Below, one piece after another: positions 47,183 to 54,947 of a stretch of DNA of 64,000 nucleotides (positions within the stretch are counted from its first letter, which is position 1; the number at the start of each line of letters is the position of its first letter). Origin of the DNA: Serratia sp. PL17 (GTDB lineage: Bacteria; Pseudomonadota; Gammaproteobacteria; Enterobacterales; Enterobacteriaceae). The translations under genes and the position numbers were made by a program. The notes beneath the pieces were generated by a model, which was given only the letters and a program-made list of their open reading frames with translations, searched no databases and had not been told where the DNA came from. Where the stretch lies: contig NZ_JAFIBY010000008.1 of the NCBI RefSeq assembly GCF_017832355.1, positions 1 to 64,000 on the forward strand. The letters run 5' to 3'.

Positions 47183-48568
47183 ATGTATCAGACAACGCTT
47201 AGCCGGCGCAGCTACCGCTTTAGTGATTTACGTCAGTTGATGGCCAAGGCATCGCCGGCTCGTTCCGGCGACTGTCTGGCGGAGGTGGCGGCGGACAGCG
47301 CAGAGGAGCGTATGGCGGCGCGCATGGCCTTGGCGGATGTGCCGCTGAAGGCTTTTCTCCAGCAGGTGCTGGTGCCGTATGAGCACGATGAGGTCACGCG
47401 GCTGATCATCGACAGCCACGATGCCCAGGCCTTTGCATCAATTTCTCATCTGACCGTGGGGGATTTCCGTGACTGGCTGCTGAGTGAACAGGCAGATAGC
47501 GCGATGTTGGCGCGGGTGGCTCCAGGCATCACGCCGGAAATGGCGGCAGCAGTGAGCAAACTGATGCGCAATCAGGATCTGATTTTGGTGGCGAAGAAGT
47601 GCCGGGTCGTCACGCGCTTCCGCAACACCATCGGTCTTCCTGGCCACCTCAGCGTGCGGTTACAGCCGAATCACCCAACCGACAGTTTGCAGGGTATTGC
47701 AGCCAGTATGCTTGATGGCCTGCTGTATGGCAGTGGTGATGCGGTGGTCGGCATTAACCCCGCCAGCGACAGCTTGCCGTTATTGGAAAAGTTGAACTAC
47801 ATGTTGGACGACGTCATTCAACGTTTCGCTATTCCTACCCAATCTTGCGTGCTGACGCATGTAACCAATACGCTACGTTTGATGGAGCGCGGTGCTCCGG
47901 TGGATTTGGTGTTCCAGTCTATCGCCGGCACTGAAGCGGCCAATAGCGGCTTTGGCATTAATCTGGCGTTGCTGGCGGAGGCTCAGCAGGCAGCACTGAG
48001 CCTCAATCGCGGTACCCTAGGCAATAACGTCATGTACTTCGAAACCGGACAAGGCAGCTGTTTATCCTCCAATGCCCACCATGGCGTCGATCAGCAAACC
48101 TGCGAGGCGCGCGCCTACGCGGTAGCACGGCATTTCTCCCCGTTGTTGATCAATACCGTGGTGGGTTTTATCGGCCCGGAGTATTTGTTTGACGGTAAAC
48201 AGATTATCCGCGCCGGGCTGGAAGATCACTTTTGTGGCAAGTTGCTTGGCCTGCCGCTGGGTTGTGATGTGTGTTACACCAATCACGCCGAGGCGGATCA
48301 GGACGACATGGACACGTTGCTGACGCTGTTGGCTACGGCCGGGTTGACCTTCTTGATAGGCGTACCGGGCGCGGATGACATTATGCTCAATTATCAAAGC
48401 ACCTCATTCCACGACGCGTTGTACATCCGTGAACTGCTGGGGTTGAAGCACGCGCCGGAATTCGCCGACTGGCTAACGAAAATGCATATCACCGACGAAC
48501 AGGGACGATTGCGCGACACCGCCGCCAATCACCCGCTGTTGCTGGGGTTACAAGGAGAACGGGGATGA
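47183..48568 (+). CDS. eutB: ethanolamine ammonia-lyase large subunit
   Basis: A 461-residue EutB, close to the E. coli length. Marks: VGDFRDWLLSEQADSAMLARVAPGITPEMAAAVSKLMRNQDL, GDAVVGINPASD, SIAGTEAANSGFGINLALLAEAQQAAL and NVMYFETGQGSCLSSNAHHGVDQQT. With EutC and adenosylcobalamin it splits ethanolamine to acetaldehyde and ammonia. There is no microcompartment, no reactivase (eutA) and no eutR next to it. AGGGGGTG lies ahead of the ATG. It overlaps eutC by 4 bp. Confidence 0.96.
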   Translation: MYQTTLSRRSYRFSDLRQLMAKASPARSGDCLAEVAADSAEERMAARMALADVPLKAFLQQVLVPYEHDEVTRLIIDSHDAQAFASISHLTVGDFRDWLLSEQADSAMLARVAPGITPEMAAAVSKLMRNQDLILVAKKCRVVTRFRNTIGLPGHLSVRLQPNHPTDSLQGIAASMLDGLLYGSGDAVVGINPASDSLPLLEKLNYMLDDVIQRFAIPTQSCVLTHVTNTLRLMERGAPVDLVFQSIAGTEAANSGFGINLALLAEAQQAALSLNRGTLGNNVMYFETGQGSCLSSNAHHGVDQQTCEARAYAVARHFSPLLINTVVGFIGPEYLFDGKQIIRAGLEDHFCGKLLGLPLGCDVCYTNHAEADQDDMDTLLTLLATAGLTFLIGVPGADDIMLNYQSTSFHDALYIRELLGLKHAPEFADWLTKMHITDEQGRLRDTAANHPLLLGLQGERG

Positions 48569-49356
48569 GCAAACCTGTCCACGTCAACAGTTGGGACGCG
48601 CTGCGCGCCTTTACCGATGCACGTATTGCACTGGGGCGCACGGGGTCCAGCTTACCGACCCAGGAGTTACTTAAATTTGGCTTGGCGCATGCGCAGGCGC
48701 GCGATGCGGTACATCAACCCTTCGACAGCGATACGCTGGCGGAGGCGATACAACAACAAGGCTGGCAAACGTTGACGGTGCACAGCCAGGCCGCCGATCG
48801 CACCGCGTATCTCAGCCGGCCAGATCTGGGGCGCAGGTTGGCGTCGGACAGCCGCAATCTGCTGCTGGGCTTAACGGGCAAGGCTGCGGATGTCTTGCTG
48901 GTGGTTGCCGACGGTTTGTCCTCCAAAGCGGTACATCGTCAGGCGCTACCCGTGTTACAGGCATTGCGGCCTTATCTCGAACAGTTATCACTTTCGGTGG
49001 CACCCGTGGTTTTGGCGCACCAGTCCCGGGTCGCGCTTGGGGATGATATTGGTGAGTGTTTACGGGCCAAGGCGGTGGTGATGTTGATCGGCGAACGACC
49101 GGGGTTATCATCACCGGACAGTCTGGGGATCTACCTCACCTGGGGACCGAACACCCAGCGGCGTGAATCGGAGCGTAATTGCATTTCCAACGTACGCCCT
49201 GAGGGGCTGGATTACCCGCAGGCGGCGTTCAAACTGGCATGGCTGCTGGAACAGGCTTTTCAGCGCCGATTGACCGGAATAGAACTGAAAGACGAAAGCG
49301 ATAACCCAGCGCTGTATGGCCGAATATCACCCCTTCATTCCCAGCTGGGTGGCTGA
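48565..49356 (+). CDS. eutC: ethanolamine ammonia-lyase small subunit
   Basis: A 263-residue EutC, shorter than the 295 of E. coli by an N-terminal stretch. Visible marks are FTDARIALGRTGSSLPTQELLKFGLAHAQARDAVHQPFD, LLVVADGLSSKAVHRQALP, VVMLIGERPGLSSPDSLGIYLTWGP and ERNCISNVRPEGLDY. It completes the cobalamin-binding site of the lyase. ATGA overlap with eutB. Its last 22 bp overlap the convergent LysR gene. Confidence 0.95.
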   Translation: MSKPVHVNSWDALRAFTDARIALGRTGSSLPTQELLKFGLAHAQARDAVHQPFDSDTLAEAIQQQGWQTLTVHSQAADRTAYLSRPDLGRRLASDSRNLLLGLTGKAADVLLVVADGLSSKAVHRQALPVLQALRPYLEQLSLSVAPVVLAHQSRVALGDDIGECLRAKAVVMLIGERPGLSSPDSLGIYLTWGPNTQRRESERNCISNVRPEGLDYPQAAFKLAWLLEQAFQRRLTGIELKDESDNPALYGRISPLHSQLGG

Positions 49357-50237
49357 CCGATGCTTTGCTTCAGTAAGGTAATGAACAGGTTCAATCGGAC
49401 TGACATTTTTGCTACGGGCCGCAGCAGGTAAATCCCTTGCTGCTCCTGACGCGGATCTTCAAGTACCTGCACCAATCGACCGGCCTGAATATCCGGTCCG
49501 ACGACCCAATTGGGTAAGAAAGCGATCCCCATGCCCATCAGCGCCGCCTGATGTTGAGCGGTGAAGTCGTCGCAACGCAGTACCATACTGCATCGGCTCA
49601 TGAGCGGAACACTGAGAATTTGTGCCCAGCAGGCGGGCTGCTGTTTGTGGTAGCGGGCAATCAGCCGATGCTCAGGTAACGCGTTAAGGTCGGCCGGTTG
49701 GCCGTAGCGAACGAGGTAGTCGGGACTGGCGCACATCACCCAGCGTTGGGTCGCTATCCGGCTGGCGTACAACCCACTGTCTTTTTGTTCGCCGATGCGA
49801 ATGGCGGCATCCAAAAGCTCTTGTGTCGGGTCGGTTTGACGCTCGGTTAAATCCAGATCAACAAATAACTGCGGATAGCGTTCAGCCAGCGTCGGTAACA
49901 GCGGCAAAATGTATGTCTTTCCAAAGGTCGGCAAGCAACTGATACGTAAGGTGCCCTGCGGCATATCACTTAACGATGCCAGTTCGGCACGAATATCGGT
50001 GATATCTGCCAGCAGCGTGGCCGCTCTGGCCTGGAGCATTTCCCCGGCGTCCGTCAGCATCAGACCGCGTGTTGAACGGATAAACACCGTGGCGCCTAGC
50101 GCGCTTTCCAGCGCATCAACATGGCGAACCAGTGAAGAGGGCACCATTCCCAACTTGCGGGCAGCGGCGGAGAAGCTGCCTTGCAGGGCGACCTCAAGAA
50201 AGATGGGGAGATGTTCGACATACCGTGCGTCATTCAT
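49335..50237 (-). CDS. LysR-family regulator
   Basis: A 300-residue LysR regulator: helix-turn-helix VALQGSFSAAARKLGMVPSSLVRHVDALE (about 14-43), effector domain with DLDLTERQTDPTQELLDAAIRIGE. It is of the CrgA-like branch and does not resemble AlsR/BudR closely, although it is divergent from budAB at 437 bp. It converges with a 22 bp overlap on eutC. Its target could be budAB, eutBC or something else; sequence alone does not settle this. Confidence 0.85.
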   Translation of the reverse strand: MNDARYVEHLPIFLEVALQGSFSAAARKLGMVPSSLVRHVDALESALGATVFIRSTRGLMLTDAGEMLQARAATLLADITDIRAELASLSDMPQGTLRISCLPTFGKTYILPLLPTLAERYPQLFVDLDLTERQTDPTQELLDAAIRIGEQKDSGLYASRIATQRWVMCASPDYLVRYGQPADLNALPEHRLIARYHKQQPACWAQILSVPLMSRCSMVLRCDDFTAQHQAALMGMGIAFLPNWVVGPDIQAGRLVQVLEDPRQEQQGIYLLRPVAKMSVRLNLFITLLKQSIGQPPSWE

Positions 50238-50470
50238 CTTTGCATTATATGCAAAAGCGTTTCTTATGAATACCAGGTTCTCCGTTTACCCTATTGCAGC
50301 TACTCTTTTTGAGGGCTTACGGCAGGCCAGAATTGGCTGTGATCCCACCGCTCAGAGAGAAAATGCATAAAACGTGCGGTTATAAGAACGTTAGATAACA
50401 GAGTTTTCTCAGGCTCCAGCGTGTGCCTGTGACATTGATGACTGCTTCAACACCAGATAAACCGTTCAAT

Positions 50471-50500
50471 TTGACACTCTATTTACCAACAATGATTAGT
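50471..50500 (+). promoter_or_regulatory. promoter candidate in the budAB leader
   Basis: A perfect -35 hexamer TTGACA at 50471-50476. The -10 region at 17-18 bp (GATTAG or ATTAGT around 50494-50500) is poor, as at activator-dependent promoters. A transcript from here would run into the hairpin at 50532 after only a few dozen bases. The rest of 50238-50470 has no feature that I can name. Confidence 0.4.
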
Positions 50501-50531
50501 GAATCTAAACCGTTGTTGATGTTGAGTGTCG

Positions 50532-50555
50532 CCGGCCAGCCGTGCCGGTTTTTTT
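50532..50555 (+). terminator. first intrinsic-terminator-like hairpin in the budAB leader
   Basis: CCGGC (50532-50536) pairs with GCCGG (50544-50548) around a 7-base loop, directly followed by seven T. It lies 120 bp ahead of the budA start, on the same strand. Confidence 0.65.
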
Positions 50556-50606
50556 GTCGCCATGAGCTGAATCGTTCCAACCGAGCGGGCTACAGGCGAC
50601 ATCTTT

Positions 50607-50630
50607 GCTCACCCTCATGTGAGCATTTTT
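50607..50630 (+). terminator. second terminator-like hairpin in the budAB leader
   Basis: GCTCAC (50607-50612) pairs with GTGAGC (50619-50624) around CCTCAT, followed by ATTTTT. It ends 45 bp ahead of the budA ATG. Confidence 0.55.
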
Positions 50631-50674
50631 GAACACGCGGGGTATTTCATCCCGTGCTGGTGGAGGAGTAGGTT

Positions 50675-51454
50675 ATGAACGAAAACCACGGCTGTTCCTG
50701 TGCGCAGCATTTGGCGCAGGGGTTTGCCAGGCAGTCGCTGAGCGTTGGGGAGGGCGAGATTTATCAAATCTCGCTGATGAGCGCGTTAATCAGCGGCGTT
50801 TACGAAGGGGATACCACCATTGCCGAATTGCTCAGGCACGGTAACTTCGGCCTGGGGACTTTCAATCACCTTGACGGTGAGCTGATCGCCTTCGACAAGG
50901 AAATTCACCAGCTACGCGCCGACGGTAGCGCGCGGCCGGCCAGCTTGCAGCAGAAAACCCCGTTTGCCGTTGTCACCTTTTTCCAACCGAGCGTCACCCA
51001 ACACTTTGACAGTCCGATCACCAAGGCACAGCTGCACCAGTGTATTGACGAGCAAGTTGCGTCACCAAACCTGTTCTGTGCAGTGCGTGTTGACGGTGAG
51101 TTCAGCCATGTGGAAACCCGCACGGTGCCTCGTCAGGAACGCCCCTATCGCCCAATGTTAGAAGCGATCGAGGAGCAGCCTACATTTGCCTTCCATCAGC
51201 GGCAGGGCACGTTAGTTGGCTTTCGTTCGCCTGATTATATGCAGGGCGTTGGGGTTGCTGGCTATCACGAACATTTTATCACCGACGATCGTAACGGTGG
51301 TGGTCACGTACTGGATTACCAGCTTGACCACGGCCGGCTGCAATTTGGCGTGATCACCCGTCTCAATCTTCAGTTGCCGCATGATGCGGATTTTCTGCGT
51401 GCCGACCTCTGTCCAGAGGATTTGGATCGCGCGATTCGTTCTGCCGAGGGTTAA
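50675..51454 (+). CDS. budA: alpha-acetolactate decarboxylase
   Basis: A 259-residue acetolactate decarboxylase. The zinc-binding histidines are in AGYHEHFITDDRNGGGHVLDYQL near residues 196-212, with the FNHLDGELIAFD and GTFNHLDGE marks earlier. It turns acetolactate into acetoin in the butanediol pathway, which limits acid build-up in fermentation. A strong GGAGGAG site precedes the ATG. budB follows at 39 bp; no budC (acetoin reductase) is next to them. Two terminator-like hairpins lie in its leader. Confidence 0.96.
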   Translation: MNENHGCSCAQHLAQGFARQSLSVGEGEIYQISLMSALISGVYEGDTTIAELLRHGNFGLGTFNHLDGELIAFDKEIHQLRADGSARPASLQQKTPFAVVTFFQPSVTQHFDSPITKAQLHQCIDEQVASPNLFCAVRVDGEFSHVETRTVPRQERPYRPMLEAIEEQPTFAFHQRQGTLVGFRSPDYMQGVGVAGYHEHFITDDRNGGGHVLDYQLDHGRLQFGVITRLNLQLPHDADFLRADLCPEDLDRAIRSAEG

Positions 51455-51493
51455 TTCCGCGACAGTCTTGGGTTTATTTTCAGGAGGTATTCC

Positions 51494-53179
51494 ATGAGCA
51501 AGGCAAATACAGACCATAACTGGTCATGCGGCGCAGATTTAGTGGTGAAAAATTTGGAGGCGCAGGGCGTCAAACACGTATTCGGTATCCCAGGGGCCAA
51601 GATCGACCGCGTATTCGATTCGCTGGAAGACGCGCCATCGATAGAAACCGTCGTCGTGCGTCATGAAGCCAATGCGGCATTTATGGCGGCGGCGGTCGGG
51701 CGCCTAACCGGCAAGGCCGGGGTCGCGCTGGTGACCTCAGGGCCGGGCAGTTCCAACCTGATTACCGGGCTGGCAACCGCGACCTCGGAAGGGGATGCGG
51801 TGGTGGCGTTCGGTGGCGCGGTGAAACGTGCTGATAACCTGAAACAGACTCACCAGAGTATGGACACTGTCAGCATGTTCCGGCCGGTGACCAAGTATTG
51901 CGCCGAAGTCCACGCCGGTTCGGCAATTTCTGAAGTGATCGCCAATGCGTTTCGTCACGCCGAATTTGGTCGCCCGGGGGCTTCGTTCGTCAGCCTGCCA
52001 ATGGACATCGTCAATGAACCTGTCAGTGCGCCTGTGCTGGCAGGGTGCCGATTGCCGCGCATGGGCGCTGCGGCTACCGAGGATATCCACGCCGCAGTAA
52101 AACTGATCCAGCAAGCGAAATGCCCGGTGCTATTGTTGGGGCTACAAGCCAGCCGCCCGGAAAATAGCGAGGCGGTGCGCCATTTGTTGCACCGGACTCA
52201 TATGCCGGTCGTGGGGACTTATCAGGCGGCGGGGGTGATCGACGTTAACCACTTTGCGCGTTTTGCCGGCCGCGTCGGGTTATTCAACAACCAACCTGCC
52301 GATCAGCTATTGCAGAAGGCAGATTTGGTGGTCAGCGTCGGTTATGGCCCGATCGAATACGATCCCTGCATGTGGAACAGCCAGGGCAAATTAAAACTGG
52401 TGCATATTGACGTGTTACCGGCAGACATTGATACCTGTTACCGCCCGGACGTTGAGCTGGTGGGCAATATCAGTGCCACTCTCAACACGATGACTGAAGC
52501 CTTTAATACGGTCGTGAGTGTGCCTGCGGAGGTGGAGTTGATCCTCAGTGATCTTGGCCGCCAGCGCACCGAATTGGCGGAACGCGCCGCGCGCCGCGGT
52601 GGCATGCCGATCCACCCACTGCGTATTGTGAAAGAGCTGCAGGACATTGTCAGTGACGACGTGACGCTGTGCGTCGACATGGGCAGTTTCCACATTTGGA
52701 TTGCGCGCTATCTATACAGCTTCCGTGCACGTCAGCTGTTGATTTCTAACGGCCAGCAGACCATGGGGGTGGCGTTGCCGTGGGCGATCGGTGCGGCGTT
52801 GGTACGCCCGGGAGACAAAGTGGTGTCGATTTCCGGTGACGGTGGCTTTATGCAATCGAGCATGGAACTGGAAACGGCCGTACGGCTGAAAAGTAATATC
52901 GTGCACGTGATATGGGTCGATAACGCCTACAACATGGTGGAAATGCAGGAGGTAAATAAATACCAGCGTAAATCCGGCGTGGAATTTGGCCCAATCGATT
53001 TTAAAGCCTATGCGGAAGCCTGTGGTGCGGTCGGTTTTGCCGTGCAGTCGGTGGAGGATTTACGCCCGATGCTGCGTAAAGCAATGGACATTCAGGGGCC
53101 CGTCGTTGTGGCTATTCCGGTCGATTACGCTGACAACTATAAACTGATGGCGCAGATGAACTTTGACCAGATGATTTAA
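51494..53179 (+). CDS. budB: catabolic acetolactate synthase
   Basis: A 561-residue thiamine-diphosphate enzyme of the catabolic type (no FAD-stabilised regulatory partner next to it). N-terminal [27 protein letters not shown] with the catalytic Glu in [20 protein letters not shown], and the ThDP motif [37 protein letters not shown]. It joins two pyruvates to acetolactate for BudA. AGGAGG precedes the ATG. A terminator follows. Confidence 0.96.
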   Translation: MSKANTDHNWSCGADLVVKNLEAQGVKHVFGIPGAKIDRVFDSLEDAPSIETVVVRHEANAAFMAAAVGRLTGKAGVALVTSGPGSSNLITGLATATSEGDAVVAFGGAVKRADNLKQTHQSMDTVSMFRPVTKYCAEVHAGSAISEVIANAFRHAEFGRPGASFVSLPMDIVNEPVSAPVLAGCRLPRMGAAATEDIHAAVKLIQQAKCPVLLLGLQASRPENSEAVRHLLHRTHMPVVGTYQAAGVIDVNHFARFAGRVGLFNNQPADQLLQKADLVVSVGYGPIEYDPCMWNSQGKLKLVHIDVLPADIDTCYRPDVELVGNISATLNTMTEAFNTVVSVPAEVELILSDLGRQRTELAERAARRGGMPIHPLRIVKELQDIVSDDVTLCVDMGSFHIWIARYLYSFRARQLLISNGQQTMGVALPWAIGAALVRPGDKVVSISGDGGFMQSSMELETAVRLKSNIVHVIWVDNAYNMVEMQEVNKYQRKSGVEFGPIDFKAYAEACGAVGFAVQSVEDLRPMLRKAMDIQGPVVVAIPVDYADNYKLMAQMNFDQMI

Positions 53180-53200
53180 TTTCAGCAGGCGTGTTAACCA

Positions 53201-53234
53201 CGGGGGGCGCAGCATCCAGCACTCCCCGTTTTTT
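53201..53234 (+). terminator. intrinsic terminator of budAB
   Basis: CGGGG (53201-53205) pairs with CCCCG (53224-53228) in an imperfect, longer hairpin, followed by TTTTTT. It lies 22 bp past the budB stop. Confidence 0.8.
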
Positions 53235-53318
53235 GTGTTCATCATTTGTCCTTTACATCCCTAACTGCATGATTTATTGGTATCCATCGAGTCTATTTTC
53301 TATACCGGGGATGGCAGG

Positions 53319-54905
53319 ATGAAAACAAAAGCAATGCTGGGATTGTTAGCGATGGCAGTGATGAGCGGTGCGCACGCCAATACGCTGGTTTATTGTTCCG
53401 AAAGCTCGCCGGAAGGGTTTAACCCGCAGCTCTTTACCTCTGGCCCAACGGTAGACGCCAGTTCGGCAACGATTTACAACCGGCTGGTGGACTTCAAAAC
53501 GGGCACCGTTGAGCTACAGCCCAGCCTGGCGGAAAGCTGGCAGGTGAGTGAAGACGGCAAAAATTACACTTTTCATCTGCGAAAAGGGGTGAAATTCCAG
53601 AGCAATAAATATTTTACCCCCACCCGTGATTTCAACGCCGATGACGTTATCTTCTCCTTCATGCGGCAAAAAGACGCCAATAATCCGTATCACAAGGTCT
53701 CTAACGGCGCTTACACCAACTTTGAGTCAATGGAGTTTGGCACGCTGATCAACCAGATTGTCAAAGTGGATGACAACACCGTGCGCTTTGAGCTTTCGCG
53801 CGCCGAAGCGCCATTCGTGGCCGATCTCGGCATGTACTTCGCCACCATCCTTTCCGCCGAATATGCTGATGCCATGTTGAAAGCCGGTACCCCGCAGCGG
53901 GTGGACAACGACCCGATCGGCACCGGTCCTTTCCAGTTGGTGCAGTACCAGAAGGATGCGAAAATCCTCTACAAGGCGTTTGATCACTATTGGGAGGGCA
54001 AACCGAAGATCGACCGGTTGGTGTTCTCTATCACCCCAGACGCGGCAGTGCGCTATGCCAAGCTGCAAAAGAATGAGTGCCAGGTGATGCCGTTCCCTAA
54101 CCCGGCGGATCTGGCGCGCATGCGTCAGGATCCCAATATCCAGCTCATGGAAAAATCCGGTCTGAATATCGGTTTTCTGGCGTTCAATACCCAGAAAAAA
54201 CCGTTGGATAACGTCAAGGTGCGGCAGGCGCTGGCGCTGGCTGTGAACAAACCGGCGATCCTGGAAGCCGTGTTCCACGGCGCCGGTCAGCCGGCGAAGA
54301 ACCTGCTGCCGCCAACCCAATGGGGCAGCAACGATAACATTGAGGATTACCCGTATTCGCCGGAGAAAGCCAAACAGTTACTGCAGGAGGCGGGGTTAGG
54401 GCAGGGTTTCGCTATCGATCTGTGGGCGATGCCGGTGCAGCGCCCGTATAACCCGAACGCCAAACGCATGGCGGAGATGATCCAGTCTGACTGGGCGAAG
54501 ATCGGCGTGAAGGCAAAGATTGTCACCTTTGAGTGGGGTGAATATCTGCAACGGATAAAAAATGGTGAGCATCAGACGGCGCTAATGGGGTGGACCACCG
54601 CTAACGGCGATCCGGATAACTTCTTCGGGCCGCTGTTTACCTGCGTTTCGGCCAACGGCGGGTCAAACTCGGCCAAGTGGTGCTATCCGCCGTTTGATAA
54701 ACTGATTCTGCAGGCGCGTGAGGAGAACGACCATACCAAACGGGTGGCGATGTACGAGCAGGCACAGGTGATGATGCATGAACAAATGCCGGCAATGATG
54801 ATTGCCCATTCGACCATTTTTGAACCGGTACGCAAAGAAGTGAAAGGCTACGAGATCGACCCGTTTGGTAAGCACATCTTCAAACAGGTCTCACTGGAGA
54901 AATAA
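53319..54905 (+). CDS. DppA-like peptide-binding protein, orphan
   Basis: A 528-residue family-5 solute-binding protein with a signal peptide to about residue 20 (...MSGAHANTLVYCSESSPEGFNPQLFTSG). It is very close to E. coli DppA in several blocks (ITPDAAVRYAKLQKNECQVMPFPNPADLARM, LWAMPVQRPYNPNAKRMAEMIQSDWAKIGVKAKIVTFEWGEYL). I start it at ATG 53319, where the signal begins. No dppBCDF genes follow; it probably hands dipeptides, and perhaps heme as E. coli DppA can, to a permease encoded elsewhere. Between budB and fepA it stands alone with its own terminator. Confidence 0.9.
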   Translation: MKTKAMLGLLAMAVMSGAHANTLVYCSESSPEGFNPQLFTSGPTVDASSATIYNRLVDFKTGTVELQPSLAESWQVSEDGKNYTFHLRKGVKFQSNKYFTPTRDFNADDVIFSFMRQKDANNPYHKVSNGAYTNFESMEFGTLINQIVKVDDNTVRFELSRAEAPFVADLGMYFATILSAEYADAMLKAGTPQRVDNDPIGTGPFQLVQYQKDAKILYKAFDHYWEGKPKIDRLVFSITPDAAVRYAKLQKNECQVMPFPNPADLARMRQDPNIQLMEKSGLNIGFLAFNTQKKPLDNVKVRQALALAVNKPAILEAVFHGAGQPAKNLLPPTQWGSNDNIEDYPYSPEKAKQLLQEAGLGQGFAIDLWAMPVQRPYNPNAKRMAEMIQSDWAKIGVKAKIVTFEWGEYLQRIKNGEHQTALMGWTTANGDPDNFFGPLFTCVSANGGSNSAKWCYPPFDKLILQAREENDHTKRVAMYEQAQVMMHEQMPAMMIAHSTIFEPVRKEVKGYEIDPFGKHIFKQVSLEK

Positions 54906-54907
54906 TA

Positions 54908-54937
54908 AAACAGGGGCTGCATTGGCAGCCCCTGTTT
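54908..54937. terminator. bidirectional terminator between the dppA-like gene and fepA
   Basis: AAACAGGGGCTGC and GCAGCCCCTGTTT form a 13 bp stem with an ATTG loop. It ends the rightward dppA-like transcript and, read leftwards, gives a T-rich tail for fepA. Confidence 0.92.
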
Positions 54938-54947
54938 ACTGTAGCGA

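Noticed and set aside
50423-50632. A 69-codon frame in the budA leader
   Set aside because: It contains both terminator-like hairpins and has no plausible ribosome site; better read as leader sequence.
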